DNA of 64,000 nt from Aquimarina agarivorans (GTDB taxonomy: Bacteria > Bacteroidota > Bacteroidia > Flavobacteriales > Flavobacteriaceae), in the NCBI RefSeq assembly GCF_000218485.1, contig NZ_AFPB01000142.1, positions 1 through 64,000 of the forward strand, in the 5' to 3' direction. Positions 1 through 8,548 of this stretch are shown here, one piece after another. The position numbers were made by a program, and so were the translations under genes. Positions within the stretch are counted from its first letter, which is position 1. Each line of letters begins with the position of its first letter. Below the pieces are notes generated by a model. That model was not told the DNA's origin. It saw only the letters and a list, made by a program, of their open reading frames with translations, and did not search any database.

Positions 1-583
1 ACTAGTAATAGCTAGCATTACAGCAAATGGACACTAAGCGGATATACATTAAAATTTAATCAAAAATTTACTTATTTATTATTTTAAAATAAATTTAACT
101 TATTTGCATTTTAAATAAAATAGCTTTAATTAGCTAGATTATTATTCAAACAAAACACGTTTTTGTAAACTCAATTTTATTTGTAAAGTCTTAATTCATA
201 ATTACACTTATATCCAGAGTTTATAGTAGCACAAAAACTATTAACATTTGCAATACAATCACCATATATTTCTTACAGGTGTTTTTTAACGATTTTTCTT
301 AATATTAAATACTTAACTTCTAAATAATCAACCTTAGTTTTAACTTGCAAATACTACAGTTTCTCGGTCTCTTAATTAAATTTACAAGGTACTCCCTATT
401 TTTAACCTCAATTACCTACATTATATGGTTTTTTATTAACATTTTGAAGGCAAGCATCCTCGTACTTTAAGCTGTGCTTGTATTTTAAATCAGATCCGGC
501 ATTCCCTGTGAATAACTCCACCAAAAAAAATAATTTAAAGCATTATTTTCAACGTTCGTATTTGTAATTTAGCTGCTCAGCTT
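1..583. other. Intergenic region upstream of dnaX
   Basis: This AT-rich stretch holds no convincing gene in either direction and no tRNA-like cloverleaf. The only structure I noticed is a weak 6-bp inverted repeat (CAAGCA at 451-456, TGCTTG at 475-480). It must carry the dnaX promoter, but no good TTG-N19-TAnnTTTG pair is visible close to the start codon. Confidence 0.6.
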
Positions 584-1663
584 ATGAAACAGTTTATAGT
601 ATCAGCACGCAAATACCGACCGCAACAATTTAAGGATGTTGTGGGGCAACAAGCTATTACCAATACATTACTTAATGCTATTGATAATAATCACTTAGCC
701 CAAGCCTTACTATTTACAGGACCGCGAGGTGTAGGGAAAACTAGTTGCGCGCGTATTTTGGCGCGTAAAATTAATGCTGATGATACTACTAACGATAATG
801 AAGATTTTGCCTTCAATATTTTTGAATTGGATGCCGCTTCAAACAACTCAGTAGATGATATTCGTAGTTTAATTGATCAAGTGCGAATACCACCTCAGGT
901 AGGAAAATACAAGGTATATATCATTGACGAGGTGCATATGCTTTCTACCTCGGCGTTTAACGCTTTTTTAAAAACATTAGAGGAGCCGCCTAAACACGCT
1001 ATTTTTATTCTGGCAACGACCGAAAAGCATAAAATTATTCCAACCATTTTATCGCGCTGTCAAATTTTTGATTTTAAACGAATTACCGTTGCTGATGCCA
1101 AAGCACATTTAGTTGAAATTTGTAAAACTGAAGGCATCACTGCCGATGAAGATGCCTTGCAAATAATTGCCCAAAAAGCAGACGGCGCTATGCGCGATGC
1201 ACTATCAATCTTTGATCGCGTAGTAAGTTATTGTGGTACAAATTTAACGCGACAAGCGGTTACTGAAAATTTGAATGTACTGGATTATGAAACTTATTTT
1301 CAAGTAACGGATCAAATTTTAAACAACAGTATTCCTGAATTAATGATTAGTCTTAATGAAATCATTACCAAAGGTTTTGATGCCCACCATTTTATTGCAG
1401 GTTTAGCGTCTCATTTTAGGGATTTATTGGTTTGTCAAAATCCCCAAACTATAAATTTACTCGAGGTAAGCCAACAAATAAAAGCTACTTATCATGAACA
1501 AGCGCAAAAAGCACCTGCTTCATTTTTAGTGGCTGCCATTGAACTTGCCAATACTTGTGACTTAAACTTTAAATCAAGCAAAAATCAACGCTTATTGGTA
1601 GAACTGTGCCTCATGAAATTAGCTTCATTAACGGCTACAAGTGAAAAAAAAAAGTGGATCTAG
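584..1663 (+). CDS. dnaX: DNA polymerase III gamma/tau subunit, N-terminal (gamma-like) part
   Basis: This is the clamp-loader ATPase that opens and loads the beta sliding clamp within the polymerase III holoenzyme. The AAA+ core is complete: Walker A GPRGVGKTS at residues 46-54, Walker B VYIIDEVH at 111-118 and the SRC motif at 157-159. The cysteine-rich zinc module that E. coli DnaX carries between Walker A and Walker B is absent and replaced by an acidic loop (about 64-77). I believe this is usual in flavobacteria. The frame closes after 359 codons at a TAG just beyond a 10-A run (1644-1653), and the rest of tau continues in another frame (1641-2312). As read, the gene gives a short gamma-like protein. 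Full-length tau needs one A fewer or two more. Start ATG at 584 fits the family N-terminus. miaE follows the tau end by 12 bp. Confidence 0.95.
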   Translation: MKQFIVSARKYRPQQFKDVVGQQAITNTLLNAIDNNHLAQALLFTGPRGVGKTSCARILARKINADDTTNDNEDFAFNIFELDAASNNSVDDIRSLIDQVRIPPQVGKYKVYIIDEVHMLSTSAFNAFLKTLEEPPKHAIFILATTEKHKIIPTILSRCQIFDFKRITVADAKAHLVEICKTEGITADEDALQIIAQKADGAMRDALSIFDRVVSYCGTNLTRQAVTENLNVLDYETYFQVTDQILNNSIPELMISLNEIITKGFDAHHFIAGLASHFRDLLVCQNPQTINLLEVSQQIKATYHEQAQKAPASFLVAAIELANTCDLNFKSSKNQRLLVELCLMKLASLTATSEKKKWI

Positions 1664-2312
1664 TATAATTTCATCTTCTTATTTCAGCACATCTTCTAAT
1701 ACTATTGCAGCCTCAAATACACCAAAAAGTAGTACTCCAACCCTTGCTAATCACACTGCTGTAGAAGTTACAAAATCGTCTACTACAGATGTTAATAATG
1801 AAAATACAACAGTAAATACCAAATCAAAACCTGATATTTCAATTGAAAACGCTGTAGGATCTGCATTATCTATAAAAGGAATTCAGCAAAAAAAAGCACT
1901 TAGTAAAAAAAGAAAAGTAATTGTAGAAGATCCTACAAAACTTCCGAAAACTCCTTTTACGGAAGCGCAGGCGTTAAAATTATGGAATACTTACGGTAAA
2001 CGTATGGACAAAAAGGGAGAACGAATTATTGGCTCCATGTTTGCCATGAACAAACCAAAGCTCAATGATAATTTTGAGCTTGTTCTGGAATTGCCTAACG
2101 AAACCATGCGCCTTGATATTGAAAATATTCAGACACCCTTACTTGCTTATATGGGTGAGGAGCTGAACAATTACAGTATTACCTTAAAAATAGTAGTCAA
2201 CGAAGCTGTAGCCGTAAAACATGCATTTACACCTCAGGACAAATACGATAAACTAAAAGAGAAAAATCATTTTATTGATAAATTAAGAGCTAAATTTGAT
2301 TTAGACCTGTAA
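1641..2312 (+). CDS. dnaX: DnaX tau-specific C-terminal part, out of frame with the N-terminal part
   Basis: This frame continues dnaX after the A10 run. Its first codons (GTG plus lysines) lie inside the upstream gene and are not a believable start. The protein begins with a Ser/Thr/Asn/Lys-rich linker (to about residue 95), then a folded C-terminal domain ending in an acidic-aromatic tail (KFDLDL), as expected for flavobacterial tau. Joining the frames requires a net change of -1 nt (A9) or +2 nt (A12). A -1 ribosomal shift would not reach this frame. So tau would come from transcriptional slippage, from +1 ribosomal frameshifting, or the run is miscounted in the assembly. I am sure it belongs to dnaX; the expression route is unresolved. 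Confidence 0.85.
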   Translation: MKKKSGSSIISSSYFSTSSNTIAASNTPKSSTPTLANHTAVEVTKSSTTDVNNENTTVNTKSKPDISIENAVGSALSIKGIQQKKALSKKRKVIVEDPTKLPKTPFTEAQALKLWNTYGKRMDKKGERIIGSMFAMNKPKLNDNFELVLELPNETMRLDIENIQTPLLAYMGEELNNYSITLKIVVNEAVAVKHAFTPQDKYDKLKEKNHFIDKLRAKFDLDL

Positions 2313-2324
2313 TACTAAAAGCTT

Positions 2325-2906
2325 ATGTTAGGATTAAAGCTTCCCACAGACCCACGTTGGGTTAATATTGTTGAAAAAAATATAGACGAGATATTAATTG
2401 ATCATGCTTACTGTGAACTTAAAGCCGCATCAACCGCTATTTCATTAATTAATAGTTTTCCTGAATATACGGAACTTGTTCAAGAAATGATTGCTTTAAC
2501 TAAAGAAGAAATGAGTCATTTTAAACTGGTTCACGATAAATTACTTAAACGTGGTAACGTTTTAGGCCGTGATCGTAAGGATGACTATGTAATTGAGCTT
2601 CTCAAATTTTTCCCTAAAGGGGGAAGTCGCACCACGCAATTGGTACACCGGTTGCTATACGCTGCTTTAATTGAAGCACGTAGTTGTGAGCGCTTTAAAT
2701 TACTATCAGAACAATTGCCTGATGCTGAATTATCTAAATTTTATAGAGATCTTATGGTTAGCGAAGCCAATCATTATACTATGTTTTTAAACTTTGCTCG
2801 CCAATATGGTGAGCGTACGGAGGTGGACAGCAAATGGCAAGAATTATTGGATTACGAATCTAAAATTATGCAATCTCTTAGTAAAAATGCCAGTATACAT
2901 GGTTAA
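2325..2906 (+). CDS. miaE: tRNA-(ms2io6A37)-hydroxylase, MiaE family
   Basis: Family members hydroxylate the isopentenyl side chain of 2-methylthio-N6-isopentenyladenosine at tRNA position 37, using a non-haem diiron centre and O2. The ferritin-like four-helix ligand pattern is visible: E31, E62 with H65 (EEMSH), E117 (IEARS), and E147 with H150 (EANH). Length 193 aa is normal. The ATG at 2325 lies 12 bp after the dnaX tau stop, so the two genes are probably co-transcribed and end at the hairpin at 2929-2961. It is one of four RNA-modification genes in the window. Confidence 0.92.
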   Translation: MLGLKLPTDPRWVNIVEKNIDEILIDHAYCELKAASTAISLINSFPEYTELVQEMIALTKEEMSHFKLVHDKLLKRGNVLGRDRKDDYVIELLKFFPKGGSRTTQLVHRLLYAALIEARSCERFKLLSEQLPDAELSKFYRDLMVSEANHYTMFLNFARQYGERTEVDSKWQELLDYESKIMQSLSKNASIHG

Positions 2907-2928
2907 TCGTACTTTGCTATTCATTTAA

Positions 2929-2961
2929 TAAACACTTTACTAATAATAAGTAAAGTGTTTA
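2929..2961. terminator. Bidirectional intrinsic terminator hairpin
   Basis: A perfect 12-bp inverted repeat (taaacactttac / gtaaagtgttta) surrounds a 9-nt loop. It sits between the convergent miaE and the minus-strand lipoprotein gene, so it probably ends transcription from both sides. Confidence 0.75.
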
Positions 2962-2982
2962 TTCATTATAACTTCAAACAAA

Positions 2983-3879
2983 CTAATTAGCTTTTACAAT
3001 GGTAAACGTCTCTTGTGAAAGATCCCCATTTAATGACTTAGTTAAATAAGCATTCAGAGCAAAAAGTTCACCCGATCCTAATTGAACAGCTGTTGTTGGA
3101 AACTTTTCAGCTTCTATCGGAAAATATGAAATCGTAGATGCCGAATTAAAATTATCAGTAGAACTAATTACATGTACACCAGGTTCACTGCCAAAGCCAT
3201 TCTCCGTAATAGCAATATTACCGTTAGCTAGTAATTCCAATCCATCTAAACCGTTAAACGCTTTAGCTTCGATTTTAGTGACTTCTGATGGTGTATCTAT
3301 TTTAATTTTAAACAAACTTCCATCATTAAGCTTTTCAGTAATTAAATAATCACCAACAACCACAATTCCATTTAGTGCAAATTCCATAGGAGCTGGCATG
3401 AAATTTTCTGAATTGTTTACAAAAATAGAAGCCTCCAAACTTTCACTAGATACCTTATATATTACTGGTGAAAAAGAATCCGTTATATAAATATTCCCTT
3501 CTTTATCAACTGCTACATCGTTAGCAAATGCAGGTGCATTTTCAGGTAACAAGGCTTGTAAATCGATTCCTTTGAATTTTTCTCCTGTAGCTAAATTATA
3601 AATTCCTACATATGCCGATGACGGTGCAGGATCATTATTACTATTTACTGAAAAAGGCAACCTACCAGAAGCTACAATAAGTCGATTTCTTGTTTCGTCC
3701 GTAAATACACCAGCCGGGCTACCCAATTCAGCATCCGATACAAAAGTAGTGTATGCTCCTGTTAATGGATTAACTAAACCTACTTCACTTTTTGCCAATG
3801 CACTAACTACAAATTGCTTTTTAATTTCATCAAAGTCAATCCCTTCAGGGTACAAACCTTGCTCCGCAATAATCAACAC
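2983..3879 (-). CDS. Beta-propeller (SMP-30/NHL-like) lipoprotein, first canonical start
   Basis: The protein has repeated blade-like motifs of the SMP-30/gluconolactonase/NHL type (for example GIDFDEIKKQFVVSA near the N-terminus, then DVAVDKEGNIYITDSFSPVIY about residues 121-141, and GLDGLELLANGNIAITENG about 212-230). Substrate or ligand is unknown. GTG at 3879 is the first usable start codon, but the same frame remains open upstream and encodes a convincing lipoprotein signal (3880-3995). The real protein is therefore most likely an exported, lipid-anchored propeller about 35-40 residues longer. No partner gene is adjacent; it converges on miaE through a shared terminator. Confidence 0.75.
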   Translation of the reverse strand: MLIIAEQGLYPEGIDFDEIKKQFVVSALAKSEVGLVNPLTGAYTTFVSDAELGSPAGVFTDETRNRLIVASGRLPFSVNSNNDPAPSSAYVGIYNLATGEKFKGIDLQALLPENAPAFANDVAVDKEGNIYITDSFSPVIYKVSSESLEASIFVNNSENFMPAPMEFALNGIVVVGDYLITEKLNDGSLFKIKIDTPSEVTKIEAKAFNGLDGLELLANGNIAITENGFGSEPGVHVISSTDNFNSASTISYFPIEAEKFPTTAVQLGSGELFALNAYLTKSLNGDLSQETFTIVKAN

Positions 3880-3995
3880 ATCTGTAATTGGAATAAAAGT
3901 TGGCTCCGGAGTACTGTTATCATCATCCCCACAGGATGTTAATATGAGTAACGATACTATAATACTGCAACTTAATTTAAACTTTAAAGTTTCAA
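3880..3995 (-). other. In-frame lipoprotein signal peptide lacking a start codon
   Basis: Read upstream from the GTG at 3879, the frame encodes lysines, a hydrophobic stretch (SCSIIVSLLILTSCGDDDN), a lipobox LTSC and an acidic stretch after the cysteine, which fits Bacteroidota lipoprotein sorting signals. There is no ATG, GTG or TTG in this frame back to the stop at about 4075. A TTG at 3995 lies in the neighbouring frame; one extra A just after it would give an ideal start (M-K-T-L-K-F-K). Either a non-standard start (ATT) or a one-base deletion is implied. Confidence 0.6.
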
Positions 3996-4242
3996 TTTTT
4001 ATTGATTTTAAGTGAGTGTATTGAGTCGTTTTCCGTGCTGAATTGTTACACTTTATATCATTGTTTCTGATTAATTAGAAAATACTTTAGTCCAATGTGC
4101 GCCCCAAACCTGAATTTAGTTATATCTTATTTTTTACCAAATTTGGATATTTTGTATAATATTTTGACTTCAAAATAGTTAGTAATTAATTACATCTATT
4201 TAATACGCTTCTTTTACATTTAAATTTTGTTTCTTACAAATA

Positions 4243-4767
4243 CTACTTCCCTCCTGTACCTTTAAAATTCTGATTGCTATTTTTAAAGAGCACATTAAAC
4301 GTGGTCAAACTACCATAAATTCGACTAATGTATTGCTGTAAATCAATTTTATCTTGTTCTTCCAGCACTTTTGAACTATTTATTTTTTGTTCCATTACTC
4401 TCACACGGTCACGTACCATCACTATTTTATGAAAAAAAGTATCAATCGGAATTTCTTTAGAAGAAAGACTCATATCTTTTGGTTTTAGATTGATAGTACC
4501 CCCTTTCCACTTATCCGCCATAGGCACTATTTCTGAAATATCACTGTATTTATGTAATAGCTTTTTAAAAATATCCTCCACTTCATAAAAACTAACGGTA
4601 TCCACTTCATCATGCACAGCTTCTACAACTTCAAAATCTGCATCAACCTCAATGGTTTCCAAACCATTTTCAATAAAAGTAACCCAATAGTATTTAGCTG
4701 AAACATTAGTAACCACTCCCATTCCAAATTTTTCATGCTTTATACGCGAACCAATTCCTAAAATCAT
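4243..4767 (-). CDS. Conserved hypothetical protein with UvrD-tail-like N-terminus
   Basis: I do not recognise a named family for the whole 174-aa protein. The first ~45 residues (GSRIKHEKFGMGVVTNV, then alternating hydrophobic residues) resemble the small Tudor/SH3-like barrel found at the C-terminus of UvrD/PcrA helicases, which contacts RNA polymerase. The remainder is predicted mostly helical, including a charged stretch at about 128-145, and ends in a Gly/Lys tail. No signal peptide or membrane segment is seen. It is divergent from uvrA with about 180 bp between them, so a link to repair or transcription is possible but only an inference. Confidence 0.75.
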   Translation of the reverse strand: MILGIGSRIKHEKFGMGVVTNVSAKYYWVTFIENGLETIEVDADFEVVEAVHDEVDTVSFYEVEDIFKKLLHKYSDISEIVPMADKWKGGTINLKPKDMSLSSKEIPIDTFFHKIVMVRDRVRVMEQKINSSKVLEEQDKIDLQQYISRIYGSLTTFNVLFKNSNQNFKGTGGK

Positions 4768-4946
4768 ATGTATTATTTCTGTTAAAATTCTAATTATAAG
4801 ATTACTATATTTTTACAATGCATACAATTTTTTCAGAAAGAAAAATTTACATAAAGTGGACATTGGAAGTTTAAAAAACTTTTTAAGATCTCGTTTGCAA
4901 TAGTTATTGCAAATTACAATTTGAATTGGCTACCTTTAACCCGAAT

Positions 4947-7784
4947 ATGAATACAAGTGAATACACCGAAAATACTATTCATGTGCAAGGCGCACGTGTA
5001 CATAATTTAAAAAATATTGATGTTGTTATCCCTAGAGATAAATTGGTTGTTATTACTGGTTTATCTGGCTCTGGTAAGTCATCATTAGCTTTTGATACTA
5101 TTTATGCCGAGGGTCAACGCCGGTATATTGAAACTTTTTCGGCCTATGCTCGTCAATTTTTAGGTGGACTTGAACGTCCCGATGTTGATAAAATTGATGG
5201 CCTTTCGCCAGTAATAGCCATTGAACAAAAAACAACTAGTAAAAGTCCGCGGAGTACGGTTGGAACTATTACTGAAATTTATGATTTTCTCCGTTTACTT
5301 TATGCGCGTGCCAGCGACGCCTTTAGTTATGAAACTGGTGAAAAAATGGTTAGTTATTCCGATGAGCAAATCCAAGAATTAATTACTGAAAAATTTGAAG
5401 GGAAGCGCATTAATATTGTTGCGCCTGTTGTACGTTCCCGAAAAGGACATTACCGCGAATTGTTTGAACAAATTGCCAAACAAGGTTTTGTAAAAGTACG
5501 TGCCGATGGTGAAATTATTGATATTGTAAAAGGAATGAAGCTGGATCGCTACAAAACTCATGATATTGAAATTGTAGTTGATCGCCTTCTGGTTTCAACC
5601 GAAGAGGATGCACAAAAAAGACTTTCTGAAAGTATTAAAACTGCCATGTATCATGGAAATGATATCCTTATGGTGGTGGAACATAAAAGTCCGCAAGGAC
5701 GCTTTTTTAGTCGTAACTTAATGTGTCCATCCTCGGGTATTTCTTATCCAAATCCTGAACCCAATAACTTTTCATTCAACTCACCCAAGGGTGCTTGTCA
5801 AAAATGTAATGGTATTGGTAGTTTATATGAGGTGAATTTAGAAAAAATTATTCCTGATGATAGCATTTCAATTAAAAACGGTGGATTAGCTCCTCAAGGG
5901 CCACAAAAAAATAATTGGATTTTTAAACAATTGGAGCTTATTGCCATGCGCTACAATTTTGCGTTAATGGATCCTATAGATAAAATTCCTAAAGAGGCAT
6001 TAGCAATCATTTTACACGGTGGTAAAGAAAAATTTACCGTAAATAGTAAAGAACTTGGTGTAAAACGGAACTACTCCATAGATTTTGAAGGTATTGCTAA
6101 TTTTATTCAGAGTACTTATGACAATAGTGACTCCACCTCCCTAAAGCGTTGGGCTAAGGAATATATGGATCATGTAAATTGCAGTGCTTGCCAAGGAACT
6201 CGATTACAAAAGGAAGCTTTAAATTTTAAATTAAATGGAAAAAACATAGCCGAATTGGCACATATGGATATTGTTGAACTAAAAAAATGGTTTGATGAAC
6301 TTCCAAAACATATTAGTAAAAAACAACAACAAATTGCCAGTGAAATTATTAAAGAAATTTCCACTCGTATCCAATTTTTAGTTGATGTTGGACTTACCTA
6401 TTTATCTTTAAACCGAAGCAGTAAATCACTTTCTGGTGGGGAGGCACAGCGGATCCGTTTAGCAACTCAAATAGGATCGCAACTAGTAGGCGTGCTTTAT
6501 ATTTTAGACGAACCAAGCATTGGATTACACCAACGTGATAATGAAAAATTAATTCAATCCTTGGTGCAACTACGCAATATTGGAAACTCAATAATTGTAG
6601 TGGAACACGATAAAGATATGATCGAACAAGCCGATCACGTTATTGATATTGGCCCAAAAGCAGGTCGTTTTGGGGGTGAAATTATTAGTGAAGGTGCTCC
6701 TAAAGATTTAAACAAACACAACACATTAACTGCGGATTACCTGAGCGGAAAAAAAGATATTGCTGTTCCTGCAATCAGGAGAACAGGAAACGGCAACGTG
6801 TTATCCTTAAAAGGCGCTACTGGGAATAATCTAAAAAATGTTTCTATTGATATTCCTTTAGGACAAATGATTGTGGTTACTGGTGTATCTGGTAGCGGAA
6901 AATCAACGTTAATAAATGAAACGTTATATCCCATTTTAAACAATCATTATTTTAATGGAAAAATGGAACCAATGCCTTATAAAAAAGTTGAAGGTTTGGA
7001 TCATTTGGATAAGGTAATTGACATCAATCAATCACCCATTGGACGTACACCTCGCTCAAATCCTGCAACTTACACTGGTGTTTTTTCTGAAATTAGGAGC
7101 TTATTTGCAATGACACCCGAAGCTATGATTCGTGGATACAAGCCCGGACGTTTCAGTTTTAACGTAAAAGGTGGACGCTGCGAAATATGCGGCGGCGGCG
7201 GTTTACGCGTTATTGAAATGAACTTTTTGCCTGATGTTTATGTAGAGTGCGAAACCTGTCAGGGAAAAAGATTCAATAGAGAAACACTTGAAATTAGATA
7301 CAAAGGAAAATCTATTTCTGATGTGCTACAAATGACAATTAACGAAGCTGTTGATTTTTTTGAACCAATTCCTAAAATTTATCGTAAACTAAAAACTATT
7401 AAGGATGTTGGATTAGGTTACATTACCTTAGGACAACAATCTACTACACTTTCTGGTGGCGAGGCGCAGCGTATTAAACTAGCTTCTGAATTATCAAAAC
7501 GAGATACTGGCAATACGTTTTATATTTTGGATGAACCAACCACGGGATTGCATTTTGAAGATGTCCGTGTGTTGATGGAAGTGCTCAATAATTTAGTGGA
7601 TAAAGGAAATACGGTGCTTATCATTGAACATAATATGGATGTTATTAAATTGGCTGATTATATTATTGATGTAGGTCCCGAAGGCGGTAAAGGTGGAGGA
7701 ACTATTGTGGCTAAGGGCACTCCAGAAAAAATATGTAAAAATAAAAAAAGCCATACCGCTAAATTTTTACTTAAAGAATTATAG
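4947..7784 (+). CDS. uvrA: Excinuclease ABC subunit A
   Basis: UvrA is the damage-recognition ATPase of nucleotide excision repair and passes lesions to UvrB. Both ABC modules are intact: Walker [10 protein letters not shown] near the start and [11 protein letters not shown] about residue 645, and two signature motifs LSGGEAQRI. The C-terminal zinc finger (CEIC...CETC) is complete. The insertion-domain zinc site is not: the first pair reads CPSS instead of CPxC, while the second pair CQKC is present. I chose ATG 4947 over the upstream TTG at 4926 because the family starts close to the [13 protein letters not shown] motif. The next gene (LOG family) follows 64 bp later on the same strand. Confidence 0.95.
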   Translation: MNTSEYTENTIHVQGARVHNLKNIDVVIPRDKLVVITGLSGSGKSSLAFDTIYAEGQRRYIETFSAYARQFLGGLERPDVDKIDGLSPVIAIEQKTTSKSPRSTVGTITEIYDFLRLLYARASDAFSYETGEKMVSYSDEQIQELITEKFEGKRINIVAPVVRSRKGHYRELFEQIAKQGFVKVRADGEIIDIVKGMKLDRYKTHDIEIVVDRLLVSTEEDAQKRLSESIKTAMYHGNDILMVVEHKSPQGRFFSRNLMCPSSGISYPNPEPNNFSFNSPKGACQKCNGIGSLYEVNLEKIIPDDSISIKNGGLAPQGPQKNNWIFKQLELIAMRYNFALMDPIDKIPKEALAIILHGGKEKFTVNSKELGVKRNYSIDFEGIANFIQSTYDNSDSTSLKRWAKEYMDHVNCSACQGTRLQKEALNFKLNGKNIAELAHMDIVELKKWFDELPKHISKKQQQIASEIIKEISTRIQFLVDVGLTYLSLNRSSKSLSGGEAQRIRLATQIGSQLVGVLYILDEPSIGLHQRDNEKLIQSLVQLRNIGNSIIVVEHDKDMIEQADHVIDIGPKAGRFGGEIISEGAPKDLNKHNTLTADYLSGKKDIAVPAIRRTGNGNVLSLKGATGNNLKNVSIDIPLGQMIVVTGVSGSGKSTLINETLYPILNNHYFNGKMEPMPYKKVEGLDHLDKVIDINQSPIGRTPRSNPATYTGVFSEIRSLFAMTPEAMIRGYKPGRFSFNVKGGRCEICGGGGLRVIEMNFLPDVYVECETCQGKRFNRETLEIRYKGKSISDVLQMTINEAVDFFEPIPKIYRKLKTIKDVGLGYITLGQQSTTLSGGEAQRIKLASELSKRDTGNTFYILDEPTTGLHFEDVRVLMEVLNNLVDKGNTVLIIEHNMDVIKLADYIIDVGPEGGKGGGTIVAKGTPEKICKNKKSHTAKFLLKEL

Positions 7785-7848
7785 TAACTAGTCCCCATGT
7801 AACATTATTAATCAAACTGCGTTATTTAAAGCAGTAAAAACAAAAAAA

Positions 7849-8538
7849 TTGAGAAACGAACAACATTACAAGCGTTGGAACGAAATTAAAACAAACGATT
7901 CCTGGGCAATATTTAAAATCATGGGCGAATTTGTAAATGGATTCGAAAAAATGAGCGAAATAGGGCCATGCGTATCCATTTACGGATCAGCACGTACAAA
8001 AAAAGAGCATCCATTTTACCAATTAGCTACTGATATTGCTGCCAACATTGTTAAACACGGTTACGGAGTAATTACTGGTGGTGGTCCTGGTATAATGGAA
8101 GCCGCTAATAAAGGTGCTTTTGAAGCCGGAGGTACCTCAGTAGGTTTAAATATTGACTTGCCATTTGAACAGTTTGACAATCCTTATGTTGATCGTGACA
8201 AAAATTTAAATTTTGATTATTTTTTTGTTAGAAAAGTGATGTTTGTCAAATACTCGCAAGGTTTTGTAGTCATGCCTGGTGGTTTTGGTACGCTCGATGA
8301 ACTTTTTGAAGCAATTACCCTTATACAAACTAATAAAGTAGATAATTTCCCGGTTATTTTGGTGTGTACCGAATTTTGGGGCGGACTTTTTGAGTGGATT
8401 AAAAACACATTACTTGACAGTTTTGGAAATATCAGTCCTGGAGATTTAGATTTGGTACATTTGGTGGATACTCCTGAACAGGTAATTGAAATTTTAGATA
8501 AGTTTTACGACAAAAACAATCTTAAGCCTAATTTCTAG
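7849..8538 (+). CDS. LOG-family (TIGR00730) nucleotide phosphoribohydrolase-like protein
   Basis: Members of this Rossmann-fold family cleave the N-glycosidic bond of nucleoside 5'-monophosphates. The defining motifs are present: GGGPGIMEA at 77-85 and PGGFGTLDE at 143-151. The TTG start at 7849 is preferred over the internal ATG at 7921 because the residues in between (WNEIKTNDSWAIF) are conserved in flavobacterial homologues as I know them. The gene lies between uvrA and the M1-like gene, with only 10 bp to the latter, so these are probably one transcription unit. The exact physiological substrate cannot be read from sequence. Confidence 0.88.
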   Translation: MRNEQHYKRWNEIKTNDSWAIFKIMGEFVNGFEKMSEIGPCVSIYGSARTKKEHPFYQLATDIAANIVKHGYGVITGGGPGIMEAANKGAFEAGGTSVGLNIDLPFEQFDNPYVDRDKNLNFDYFFVRKVMFVKYSQGFVVMPGGFGTLDELFEAITLIQTNKVDNFPVILVCTEFWGGLFEWIKNTLLDSFGNISPGDLDLVHLVDTPEQVIEILDKFYDKNNLKPNF

Positions 8539-8548
8539 TTTCAGTACT

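Noticed and set aside
451-480. Hairpin CAAGCA...TGCTTG upstream of dnaX, considered as part of an RNA gene or tRNA
   Set aside because: The stem is only 6 bp and no cloverleaf or T-loop motif is present.
3749-4015. 88-aa plus-strand ORF
   Set aside because: It is antisense to the lipoprotein gene and signal region and has no family likeness.
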